This document shows positions 23,249 through 34,700 of a DNA stretch of 64,000 nucleotides, piece by piece. The position numbers and the translations under genes are program-made. The DNA is from Paracentrotus lividus. Its lineage: Eukaryota > Echinodermata > Echinoidea > Camarodonta > Echinidae. A model generated the notes under the pieces. It worked only from the letters and a program-made list of their open reading frames with translations, ran no database searches and was not told the DNA's origin. Numbering within the stretch: the first letter of the stretch is position 1; the number at the start of each line of letters is the position of its first letter. The stretch spans positions 5,571,143 through 5,635,142 of the forward strand of contig CALNVZ010003432.1 of assembly GCA_940671915.1 (NCBI GenBank). The letters are read 5' to 3'.

Positions 23249-23689
23249 TTGAGAGGCTCATATTAAAATCGTATTACTTATGAATCATTAACTTTTATAT
23301 CATGACAAAGAGGAACTCATATTATATCCAGTGATACCGAGATTATTCTGTACTGTCATGGATGACCGATCACGCGAGTTTTTAAAAACTTTGGTTATAA
23401 AACATTGTACCAAGTTTTTTCAGAAGCAACCCTAGCTTTCTGACCATTCATTGATTGTTTGAGGCCTGTCTTCCTGAGCCCATTCATTAGGGACAAACAA
23501 CTTGGACTATTGAAAAGCAGTTGCTACTTTTGCCCAAACTTGGTACAGAGCAATTTTTACGTTTTTAGCTGATCAGTCATCCGTCACAGCACAAATATGC
23601 TAGGTATCATTGAATAGAATATGGATAACGTTTTATCATAAAATAAATATTAAGGTCACACAAGCTACATTTTAATATGAGTCTCTCAA
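23249..23689. mobile_element. MITE, TTGAGAGGCTCATATT ends
   Basis: TTGAGAGGCTCATATTAAAA and the inverted AATATGAGTCTCTCAA bound 441 bp. There is no coding frame. It lies exactly between direct unit B and the inverted partial copy of its 5' flank, that is, at a junction of the rearrangement. Confidence 0.7.
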
Positions 23690-23914
23690 GGTAAGATTTA
23701 CTGTACATTATCAACTAAGCTATAATTATCAGTTTGATCTGGGCATCAATTTTAGATATGCAATTGAAATTTTGAAAGATAGGTTACTGTCAGTTAAAAG
23801 ACTCAGTTTTGATGACTGTAGTTAGCATACGGTACACCCATGGACAGTGGACATACATTAGCACGTTAATCGTACATGGACGAATGTGCGGACTTCTTTA
23901 TGATTAGCGAAATC

Positions 23915-25110
23915 CTTATTATTTTAGGCCTGAATTTTATCACCCGATCGGTACCAATGTTTACAAACAATAGTAAACTATTACAGAACTATCATCACCA
24001 GGATTGCCCAATATCAACTTGACAGAAATCGATTTTGAGATATGAAAGTGTTTATGTGCATTTATGATCATACAGGGCGGACTTCCCCCTTTAAAAGTAT
24101 ATCGCCATGTTTCCGACGACAGTCATTATACTTTAATTTCAAACGATATAACACGTCGTTTTAACTCATTGCGCAGAACGTCACACTTTCATCGCACTTT
24201 GTGAATTATATCACAATAAATATCTGTAATACTTGAATACAATACGCCATCCAAATGATTTCATTCAATGAATATTCTTAATCAGCTGAATGTGCAAAAT
24301 AATTATGGAGTCGTATATAAGTGGCGAACTCAATTAATCTTACATATGCTATTATATGTGATGCCCTTATATACGTTATACGAAACACCATAACCTGAAG
24401 TCATTACAAGCCAATATGCTGCAACTTGAAAAATACAATTCAAAATATCATAACTCTATAACAAAAATGAAGGATCATAATGTCCATTGGAGCCGATCGT
24501 ATATAGCCAGATCAGTTCATTTTCAGCGTTTGTTTTAATATATTATAACGATATCAACGTCTTATCATTATTTATTCAAATCAGTCGTTGCATAATGGGC
24601 AGGTCGATCATCTGGATGATAAAAAAGCGCTTTCAATGGCATAAAAAATATACTTAGAAGGAAACAATATCACAAACAGAAACTATATGATCTATAGACT
24701 CTGGTGATAATTGTCAAAATTGACTGGTTTCCATTAGGACCAAACTAGCAATAAGAATAACAACGAACTCTACGATAAGCCTTGTCGTGAATAGGAGCAA
24801 CGTGAAATCACAAAAAATGCGAAAATATGATCCTGCAGCAAAAACAAAACTAATCTACTGCTTTTGCAATGCCTACTTTATGAAACTTATTACTGGGGGC
24901 ATATTTTCAGAACAGGCTAATAATTTTTTTTGAATTATTTCGTGTTCATAATGAATGGGCGAGAACTTAACATGCTTAATGTGCTTGGCAGCCATTATAC
25001 GTGGTCACAGGTTTTTTTAAGTAGGCATAAAGTATGCTCCAACACCACTAACTAATGTATAATGATAAACATTAATATTCTTAATCAGCTGTTACACTAA
25101 TGTATAGACC
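23915..25110. repeat. Inverted copy of the duplicated unit's 5' flank
   Basis: Read on the minus strand this matches 21400-22620 and 12540-13740, including the complements of GGCGATATACTT and TATATAAGGGCATCACATA. It diverges more from those copies than they do from each other. It lacks the reading frame. From about 24049 rightward it forms the outer part of the large inverted repeat. Confidence 0.85.
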
Positions 25111-27252
25111 TAATGATATATACATTTGTACCGTGTCAGCATTGACACTCAATGTACAATGGGGCTAGAAGAAAGATATTTTTTGAGGGAGAGAAAAGCT
25201 AGTTTTTCTTTGCACCCCCTCTCTCACCCACCGCATTCAGCATGTTTAGTCGAGTTTGTTGAGTGCTCAGTTTCTGCATGTTTCGGCTTTTTTTGCAGCT
25301 ACATCCAGACCATGACATGTACCGATCAGGCATAACGACATGGACGGAGAGTTCATCATTCGCTATCAACAACGATTGTGCTTGTGAGAAATGGAAACCT
25401 TTGAGTGACATCAGTTTCTGCATCAGGGCTTTTGGAAATCTTTGTTCAACCTATCATAAATCCATCAAAATAATGTAAAATAATTATGCAACAAAATTCA
25501 CGAAACATGTTTATGTTAAAAATTTATCTGTTATAACAATAGCAAAGTTTCAATGACACCGCTATTAAAGCATACTGTTAAAAAATACCATTGTGTTTGC
25601 TTTTGCGTTTGCTTTTGTCTTTTAATTGGGATCCTGATGACTATGGCATGTCGAAAGCTTGACAGTCAAGCTACTCGGGGACATGCATGGGCCTGTGTCA
25701 TCATTAAAAGTAAACAAAGTTCATAGAAAATTCGGTTTTTGCCAAATTAATGCCATTTCCAGGTTGTTTTGTTTTGTAGTATTCTTTATTGTTCATTCAA
25801 ATCATAAACATACATGCATAATCTGAAAAAAATAACATAACAAATTAACTGCCTCTGAGCTTTAACATAGTAAAGATCATAGAAAATAATTATCAAACGA
25901 CTCTGCAAGAGTCTATAAATATTGCACAGAATATACCAAATGTCAGCATAAAAAAAAAAAAGATTTTGCAAAAAGCAATTATATAAACTTGAAATGAGTG
26001 AATGTATTATGCACCCCCCCCCCTCACATCCAAACACACCTCCACACACCCACACACACACCTTCACACACCCCCCTTTAAAAGAAACAAAACAAAAAAC
26101 AAACAAAAACAAACAAACAAACAAAACAAAAAAAAAAAACAAAACAAAAAAAAAAGAAAAAAAAAAAAAAAAAAAAAACATGTTAATGTCGCGTCACAGT
26201 ACCGTTTCGGGGCCCGTACGGCGTGTAAAAATTGACATTTGACCATTTCGGTCACTTTCGTAAGGTTCCTGGCCGGGTCCCTTACGATCCTACGGTACCG
26301 GTGTATTTTTACAGATCGCGCGGGCCCTTAGATTATTGCTTTCATGTTCTCGATTCTCCCGGCGTTTTTATCAAATCGGTAGACGGTACAGCCCTTGAAA
26401 GCCCGTGGATCACTAAAAGGACCGATCGGCCTCCTATCGGTGGCCGAGTAGGCTCCGCACGTTTTTTCTGTCAATTCTTGTAACAAGCCGGGAGGGTGTC
26501 GGGCGGGTGCAACTTGCACCGCAAGGACGTCAGGAGGTACCCGGTCGTGGTCCGCACGGCGCCTGACCGATTCCCACTGTAGGTTCCATGTGGTCTTTCG
26601 CACAAGTTTTTCTAAATCATATTGTATACATATTTTTTTAGTATTTGTCAGCATGAATTATTATCGGGTTAGTGCTATAATGATAGCTGAAGATCATGAG
26701 CATTCTGCATACATTAATACATTATTTATTGGGAGCATTTTCCAAAGCGTATAGTTATTTGAGACGGTGCTCTATATTGGCTCAGATTTTCAAAATATTA
26801 AAAAGTCCAACATAAATGTCTTTAATATAAACACAACACAAAAAAAGTTCCCCCTATTTCAAATATCAATAATTTTTTAAATAGGAGGAGTTAAAAAAAT
26901 ATAATTATATGTCCATGTAGGGAATTCAATTAGCTACCAGGGGAGCGAATTTTAGGAAAATTCATGAAGTCATGCTTCAGTGAGCAATGGTTGAATGCAA
27001 AAATGTCATTTTTTAAGTTCACAGACCTAAAATCACAACTTTGATTCAATGATATCGGACCAATTTTTAGATTTTAAACATTTCACGCATCAGAATGTAC
27101 GCAAAACGTGCTTCCAAATTCCTTCGAGGGTTCGGGCTCAAAGATGTGTATGAACTTCCAAGGCAAACAGATTCCAAGCCATCATGGACATGGTCATGGG
27201 AGTAACTGTCTCTCCATTCTCCCTTGATCTGAATAAGAAACGAGATAATTTT
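24049..27252. repeat. Large inverted repeat, left arm
   Basis: About 3.2 kb of sequence is matched in reverse complement by 27660-30906. Paired landmarks include TGTTTATGTG at 24049 with its complement at about 30897-30906, the GC-rich island at 26180-26610 with 28310-28720, and CGAGATAATTTT at 27241 with AAAATTATCTCG at 27660. The inner edge stops exactly at a 25-N gap. Contents include one 5'-flank copy, a CA and CAAA-rich tract (26015-26180), and AT-rich sequence. No gene is convincing. Confidence 0.9.
26180..26610. other. GC-rich island of unknown nature (left copy)
   Basis: About 430 bp are much richer in G+C than the AT-rich surroundings, with words such as GGGGCCCGTACGGCG, CGGTACCGGTG, GGCCTCCTATCGG and GGAGGTACCCGGTCGTGG. 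It sits directly beside a long A/CAAA and CA tract. Frames are open by chance in several phases, and none is conserved in frame between the two arms, where indels differ. It is not recognised as tRNA, rRNA or a known SINE. Confidence 0.5.
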
Positions 27253-27277
27253 NNNNNNNNNNNNNNNNNNNNNNNNN
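27253..27277. other. Assembly gap (25 N)
   Basis: Twenty-five undetermined bases lie at the inner edge of the left palindrome arm. The fixed length suggests a placeholder rather than a measured gap. Sequence immediately to the right (27276-27430) resembles that outside the far end of the right arm (31024-31262). Confidence 0.95.
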
Positions 27278-27659
27278 ACGCGCCATCTAGCGGTTATGAA
27301 CAAAACTTCTAAAGAGTCCAAAACTAGACTAGTACCAGTCTGAACAATGGTCGGGTATCACTAACTCTATTTTTATCCAAAGTGGATTAAGCTCCTTTTG
27401 GAATCAAACTCTTCAAATATTGATCAATGTAGGGATATAAATTGTTACCGAATTGTCTCCGCCAAGTGAGATAACCATCTTAAGTCACAAGTACACGTAC
27501 GAGCAATAAAATTGATACATTCTTTCGTTTAGGAGGTGGTCTAAAACCATGAAAAAAAACAGGAACAGGAGTAGAGGGAGCCGAGTCCCCCCCCCCACTC
27601 CCCCCTCCCCGGCTCTGTGCTCGTTTTCTCGTCTTCTCAACAATATTCAATCGATAAAA
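27278..27659. other. Palindrome spacer
   Basis: It starts with ACGCGCCATCTAGCGG and about 150 bp homologous to 31024-31262, and continues with AT-rich sequence. A CCCCCCACTCCCCCCTCCCC tract lies at 27588-27610, just before the right arm begins. No gene is seen. Confidence 0.6.
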
Positions 27660-30600
27660 AAAATTATCTCGTTTCTTATTCAGATCAAGGAAGAATGGAG
27701 AGACAGTTACTCCATGACCATGTCCATGATGGCTTGGAATCTGTTTGCCTTGGAAGTTCATACACTCTTTGAGCCCGAACCCTCGAGGAATTTGGAAGCA
27801 CGTTTTGCGTACATTCTATGCGTGAAATGTTTAAAATCTAAAATTGGTCCGATATCATTGAATCAAAGTTGTGATTTTAGGTCTGTGAACTTAAAAATGA
27901 CATTTTTGGCATTCAACCATTGCTCACTGAAGCATGACTATCATGAATTTTCCTAAAATTCCGCTCCCTGGTAGCTAATTGAATTCCTACATGGACATAA
28001 TTATATTTTTTTTAAACTCCTCCTATTTAAAAAATTATTGATATTTGAAATAGGGGGGAACTTTTTTTGTGTTGTGTTTATATTTAAAGACATTTATGTT
28101 GGACTTTTTAATATTTTGAAAATCTGAGCCAATATAGGCAACGTCTCAATAACTATACGCTTTGGAAATGCTCCCAATAAATAATGTATTAATGTATGCA
28201 GAATGCTCATGATCTTCACTATCATTATAGCACTAACCGATAATAATTCATGCTACAAATACTAAAAAAATATGTATACAAATATGATTTAGAAAACTTG
28301 TGCGAAAGACCACATGGAACCTACAGTGGAATCGGTCAGGCGCCGTGCGGACCCACGACCGGGTACCTTCCTGACGTCCTTGCGGTGCAAGTTGCACCCG
28401 CCCGACACCCATCCCGGCTTGTTACAAGAATTGACAGAAAAACGTGCGGAGCCTACCGCCACCGATAGGAGGCCATCGGTCCCCTTTAGTGACTCCACGG
28501 GCTTCCAAGGGCTGTAGACGTCTACCGATTTGATAAAAAACGCCGGGAGATCGAGAACATGAAAGCAATAATCTCAAGGGCCCGCCGATCTGTAAAAATA
28601 CACCGGTACCCCTAGGATCGTAAGGGACCCGGCCAGAACCCTTACGAAAGTGACCGAAATGGTCAAATGTCAATTTTGACACGCCGTACGGGCCCCGAAA
28701 CGGTACTGTGATCGCGACATTAACATGTTTTTTTTTTTTTTTTTTTTTTCTGTTTTTTTTTTGGTTTGTTTTTTTTTGTTTTGTTTGTTTTGTTTGTTTG
28801 TTTTTGTTTGTTTTTTTGTTTTGTTTTCTTTTAAAGTGGGGTGTGAGATGGTGTGTGTGGGGTGTGTGGAGGTGTGTTTGGATGTGAGGGGGGGGGGTTG
28901 CATAATACATTCACTCATTCAAGTTTATATAATTGCCTTTTTGCAAAATCTTTTTTTTTTTTTATGCTACATTTAGGTAATATCTGTTGCAATATTTTAT
29001 AGACTCTTGCAGAGTCGTTTGATAATTATTTTCTATGATCTTTCTATGTTAAAGCTCAGAGGCAGTTTAATTTTGTTATGTTATTTTTTCAGATTATGCA
29101 TGTATGTTTTATGATTTGAATGAACAATAAAAATACTCACAACAAAACAACCCTGGAAATGGCATTAATTTGGCAAAAACCGAATTTTCTATGAACTTTG
29201 TTTTATTTAATGATGACACAGCCCATGCATGTCCCCGAGTAAGCTTGACTGTCAAGCTTTCGACATGCCATAGTCATCAGGATTCCCAATTAAAAGACAA
29301 AAAGCAAACGCAAAAGCAAACACAATGGTATTTTTTAAACAGTATGTCTTAAATAGCGGTGTCATTGAAACTTTGCTATTGTTATAACAGATAAATTTTT
29401 AACATAAACATGTTTCGTGAATTTGTTGCATAATTATTTTACATTATTTTGATGGATTTATGATAGGTTGAACAAAGATTTTCCAAAAGCCCTGATGCAG
29501 AAACTGATGTCACACATACAAAGGTTTCCATTTCTCACGAAGCACAATCGTTGTTGATAGCGAATGATGAACTCTCCGTCCATGTGTTATGCCTGATCGG
29601 TACATGTCATGGTCTGGATGTAGCTGCAAAAAAAAGCCGAAACATGCAGAAACCTGAGCACTCACAAGAAACTACGACTAACATGCTGAATGCGGTGGTG
29701 AGAGAGGGGGTGCAAAGAAAAATAGCTTTTCTCTCCCCATCTCAAAAAATATCTTTCTTCTAGCCCCATTGTACATCATTGAGTGTCAATTGCTGACACG
29801 GTACAAATGTATATATCATTAGGTCTATACATTAGTGTAACAGCTGATTAGAATATTAATGTTTATCATTATACATTAGTTAGTGGTGTTGAGCATACTT
29901 TAATGCTACTTAAAAACCTGTGACCACGTATAAATGGCTGCCAAGCACATTAAGCATGTTAAGTTCTCGCCCATTCATTATGAACACGAAAATTTCAAAA
30001 AAAATTATAGCCTGTTCTGAAATATGCCCCCAGTAATAAGTTTCATAAAGTAGGCATTGCAAAAGCAGTAAGATTAGTTTTGTTTTTTGCTGCAGGATCA
30101 TATTTCCGCATTTTTTGTTTGATTTCACGTATGCGTTGCCTCACTATTCACGACAATGGCTTATCCGTAGAGTTCGTTTGTTATTTTATTGCTAGTTTGG
30201 TCCTAATGAAAGAACCAGTCAATTTTGACAATTATCACCAGAGTCTATAGATCATATAGTTTCTGTTTGTGTATATGTTCTCTTCTAAGTATATTTTTTA
30301 TGCCATTGAAAGCGCTTTTTATATCATCCAGATGATCGACACCTGCCCATTATGGCAACGACTGATTTGAATAAATAATGATAAGACGTTTGATTCGATC
30401 GTTATATATAATTTAAAACAAACGCTGAAAATGAACTGATCTGGCTATAATACGATCGGCTCCAATGGACATTATGATCCTTCATTTTGTTATATGAGTT
30501 ATGATATTTGAAATTGTATTTTTCAAGTTGCAGCATTATTGGCTGTTGAACTTCAGGTTATGGGTGTTTCGTATAACGTATATAAGGGCAATCATATAAT

Positions 30601-30906
30601 AAGAGCATATGTAAGATTAATTGAGTTCGACTTATATACGACTCCATAATTATTTTTGCACATTCAGCTGATTAAGAATATTCATTGAATGAAATCATTT
30701 GGATGCGGTATTGAATCAAGTATTACAGATATTTATTGTGATAAATTCCAAAAGTGCGATGAAAGTGTGAAGTTCTGCGCGCAATGAGTTAAAACGCGTG
30801 TTATATCGTTTGAAATTAAAGTATAATGACTGTCGTCGGAACATGGCGAAATATACTTTTAAAAGGGGGAAGTCCGCCCTGTATTGATCTATAATGCACA
30901 TAAACA
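27660..30906. repeat. Large inverted repeat, right arm
   Basis: Reverse complement of 24049-27252. The two arms are clearly the same sequence. The right arm, especially 29900-30906, shows many one- and two-base insertions relative to the left arm and to the other flank copies. It ends in the 5'-flank copy (29810-30906), immediately before a perfect hairpin. Confidence 0.9.
28310..28720. other. GC-rich island of unknown nature (right copy)
   Basis: Inverted counterpart of 26180-26610, followed by the complementary T/GTTT-rich and GT-rich tract (28727-28895). Small indels distinguish the copies and no shared reading frame survives. Confidence 0.5.
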
Positions 30907-30908
30907 AA

Positions 30909-31031
30909 GCGCGTTTCCCCACTCAGGCCACTCTCCCTACACAATCATTTCCCCATTAATTCACCTACCACCAAGGTGAATTAGTGAGGAAATGATTGTG
31001 TGGGGAGAGTGGCCTGAGTGGGGAAACGCGC
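30909..31031. repeat. Near-perfect 123-bp hairpin
   Basis: GCGCGTTTCCCCACTCAGGC at the left pairs with the closing GCCTGAGTGGGGAAACGCGC at the right. The arms are about 58 bp around a short centre near 30970 (ACCTACCACCAAGGT). It lies exactly at the outer edge of the right palindrome arm. It may be a palindromic mobile element or a sequencing/assembly fold-back. Confidence 0.9.
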
Positions 31032-31702
31032 CATCTAGCGGGTTATGAACACAAACTTCTAAAGAGTCCAGAACTAGACTAGACTGGTACTGCCTATGAG
31101 CAAAAGTTGAAACCTAAATTCAGAGAGCAATTATTACAAAGTGTACATTTAAATATCACTTTCCCACAGACACCTGTACAAAACTTTGTAAAGAAATACC
31201 TTTTTCTCAGAAGTGACTAAAGTGGATTTAGCGCCTTTTGAAATCAAACTCTTCATTTGTGCAATTAAATTTAGATTTATCAAAATCCCTTAAAACTGTT
31301 TTCAAAAACTTTCAAAAAGTTTGATTTCGTTTGAAATAATTTACTGTGTGCTTTAATTTCTACAAAGATATATACAAAATCATAACTGCGACATGAACAA
31401 AATTAAAACCTTTAAACTTTCTTAGCCATATATTCGCCTTTTTTACAAACTAGAAAGTATATGCTGTATTGCATATGTAGGCTTTATCTTTATCAGGGAC
31501 CGCGGAGCCAGGCGTCGGGGCGGGGAGGGGGTTCAGCCCCCTCTCCCCACACACACACACATTTTGTTCAGCAAACTGTACAAAAACGCGAAAATGACCA
31601 TAAATTTGGAATTTTGGGCCTTTTCAACCACCCCCCCCCCCCCCCACTTCCACGCTCCAGGGCCCCTATAAATTATATTTGTATATTGTTATTCCAACCT
31701 GG
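31032..31702. other. Non-coding stretch with repeat terminus
   Basis: At 31495-31670 a segment runs from GGGACCGCGGAGCCAGGCG, through a G run, CA repeats and a C run, to CCACGCTCCAGGGCCCC. It is a dispersed repeat with inverted GC-rich ends, just beyond the stop codon of the gene that follows on the minus strand, so it could fall in the 3' UTR. No clear AATAAA was identified close to the stop. Confidence 0.5.
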
Positions 31703-31768
31703 CTAGGCATATTCTCCCAGAATAAGATCCTTGATCGCCATCACGAGGCTCATTCCCATCATGGATTG
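31703..31768 (-). CDS. PH-protein gene, exon 8 (last coding)
   Basis: After the acceptor TTTTAAG, phase 0, it encodes 21 residues, QSMMGMSLVMAIKDLILGEY plus A, then TAG. It follows exon 7 across a 5.7-kb intron crowded with mobile elements. The acceptor lacks a strong pyrimidine tract. Support comes from the phase match and the protein-like C-terminal helix. Confidence 0.65.
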   Translation of the reverse strand, partial: QSMMGMSLVMAIKDLILGEYA

Positions 31769-34700
31769 CTTAAAATTACACATACAAAGAATACAATACA
31801 AAAAACAAAAACAAAAATGATAGGACAGTATTAAAAAAAAAAGTTTTGCTGTTGCTAGATAAATTAGATCAAAATTAAAAGTAGAATACATGTAAAATGC
31901 TACATAAAATTTGTGATTACTAGCATGCTGCCTTTATTTCAAGATACACAATCTGTATCAAATAAAATGGTACAAGTGGGAAACTTTTTCTTTTTCTCGG
32001 TTTAGTTTATATAGTTTTTATCAGCCTGGTTTTTATACTTTGCAGATGAATTACAACCTGGTAGTTTTTATTTTCATAAACAGGAAAAACATATTTTCTC
32101 CTTATTTTTGTTCATCTCATGCGGTACAGTAGATTGTTGTTGTTGTTCTGTTTTTTTATTGAACGGCGCTTTCATTCATTATATGAATATTTACGCCTTA
32201 TCATATTTTTTTTCTTCTTTCTTTCTTTTTAAGAAAATCATAAAATTAGGGTTTTCCTGTTGAAAAGATTTATTTTCATTAATTATTTTTTAATACAAAG
32301 CTTTGCTTGATGATAATTAAGAAAAATCAAAATAAATTTAAAAAAAAAAGATAATGAGTTATAGGATTAGTTTTCTACAATCATGAAAAAAAAAATGCAT
32401 GCCGTGTCTATAGGGCTTTGTGTAAGTTTTCAACGCAATAAGTTAAAACCAACCCCCCCCCCCCCACTCAATGGGTCAAGCATATGCTTGTTCCGGATTC
32501 TCAGAGATCCCCCTTTTATAGGGGAAGCCGTGTCAAAATTACCCGCTATTACAGGCTTTTGGAAGGAAGCTCATAAAATCAACGCCCCCCCCCTATACAG
32601 GTTTTTAAAGGGGAGCCAGCAAAATTACCCCCTTTTTACAGGCTTTTGGACCACATTCGGGACCCTATTTCACGATTTGTCCTTAAAAATATGAAAACTA
32701 CCCCCTAATTAAAAAAAAGGTCGGGGGAAATGCTAAAAGATCCCCTATTTTTTCCCTCAACCTGAGCTCCCAAAATATACCCCTCTCCCGGAGAAATCGG
32801 GAACAAGCATACGTGTGTGGTCGCCGCCTAAGTCGGGAGGGGGGCGCGCGGGAGGGGGAGGGGTTAAAATGAATGGAGCAAGCCGTGATGAGAACAATGG
32901 CCCGAATTCACAATGGAGGATTCTGCAAAACCCACGGATCCGTGGATCCTTGGGTTTTTTAATCGACGGGTCCGCAGATCAACCAGTTTATGATTCACCA
33001 ACAGTTGACTCAAATTATGACGTATTACATGTATTATGATGCTGTGGATCTATGGATTCAGTCGAGTCCACCTTTGTGAAGTACCAAATTGAAAACCCTA
33101 GGTGCAACCCTAGGTTCAACCCAGGGTTGAATCCACGGATTTTGCAGAATCCACCTTTGTGAATTCGGGCCAAAGAGTTTGTGTAATTCCGATTTTCTCC
33201 TTGTCGTACGAAATCTAGCGTAATTTTCATTTTACATAATAAGTGAATTGTACAAAAGCAAATTTATACAAAAAAGTGAATTGGTCAGAAAATCATTTAG
33301 CTCTAATCTTCACCACATACATTGACATACATAACGTTTTAGAAAATTTCATATCTATATTTTTTGTCCCCATCGTAACATTTTTTTTTTCAATAAGGTC
33401 CTTATGCCATTTTTAAAAATCAATATTATTACAAACACTACAAGAAGAAAAAAAAAACATTAGTCGACTGCTAATAATATAGGCTATCCATGGCTACGCC
33501 CTTATAACAAAGCTGAAACTTAAATAAATGATTTACCAAACCAACAATAATGCCTTTTGTGCAGAGGAAATGTAATAACACAAATTACGAATGTTCAATT
33601 GTTATCAAAAAATTATTATGATAATGAACTCACCGACATCTTCAAAATTAAAGGAGGTAGATGTAAACTGAAGAATGATGAAGACGAATATCAACAAAAA
33701 TGTGAATAAGAGGTTTTACTCATGATATGCATGTTAATATCCAAGACGCAATAGACTTGTGATATCAAGCAACCGAAATAGATTTGAAGAATGGATCATA
33801 TTTGGTATGAAAACCACTTATATTAATTCGCCTGGGTTCGCAACCAGTGAGATACTGGTATCTCACTGGTTGCGAACCCAGGCGACTTTACAGAATGTTA
33901 TACATATAGAGAGGATCTCACTGGTTGCGAACCCAGGCGAATTTACAGAGTGTTAGGATCTACCAACGTTCTTTTGCGCTGCTTTGTTAGACAAGCATAA
34001 AGGGGTTATCTCGTTGTATCAGAATGGCATGTTTTCTTAAGCGATGGTTTGTAAGCCAAGCTCAAAGGGGATCATATTTGGTATGAAAACCACTTATATG
34101 CATTTGCCATACATTCGAACAGGAAAATGATCATGACTAACCATTTTCAAAAGGGATTTTCCAGGCTGACGGTTGCGCAATACAAATCAATTCAACTATG
34201 ACAAAGAAAGGGATTTTCCAGGCTGACATTGCGCAATACAAATCAATTCAACTATGACAAAGAGACAGGGTTAGGGCGGCTTTGAGGGAGAAAGAAAGAA
34301 ATTTGATTTGATTTGATTTGAATTTATTCAGACAGAAAAATAAAATATTTACACGTCTTGGGATTGCTAAACAAGGTTTAGGAAAACCCATACAAGTTGG
34401 CATCCCAGATATATAAACACAGTACAAAATATATCGATGACATTAAACAAGAATGCAAATAGGTAAAATATCATGGCAGAACAACATAGGGGAGACAGAA
34501 AATAATCCTTCAAATACTAAGATTCTTGAAAATAATAACTCAATTGTCTAGTTGGAGATGTTTTAACAGTAATGATTTAAAGGTATTGAGCGTCGGTCTA
34601 TTAACTACTGTTTGAGGGAGTTTGTTCCAGTCATTGATTGTTTGAGGATAGAAGGATTTCATATAGTAATCTGTTTTGGCAAATGGAACATTCATCTTAA

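Noticed and set aside
26180-26610. Bacterial contamination or a prokaryotic gene in the GC-rich island
   Set aside because: No sustained codon structure; it is embedded in animal repeats on both palindrome arms, and short frames differ between copies.
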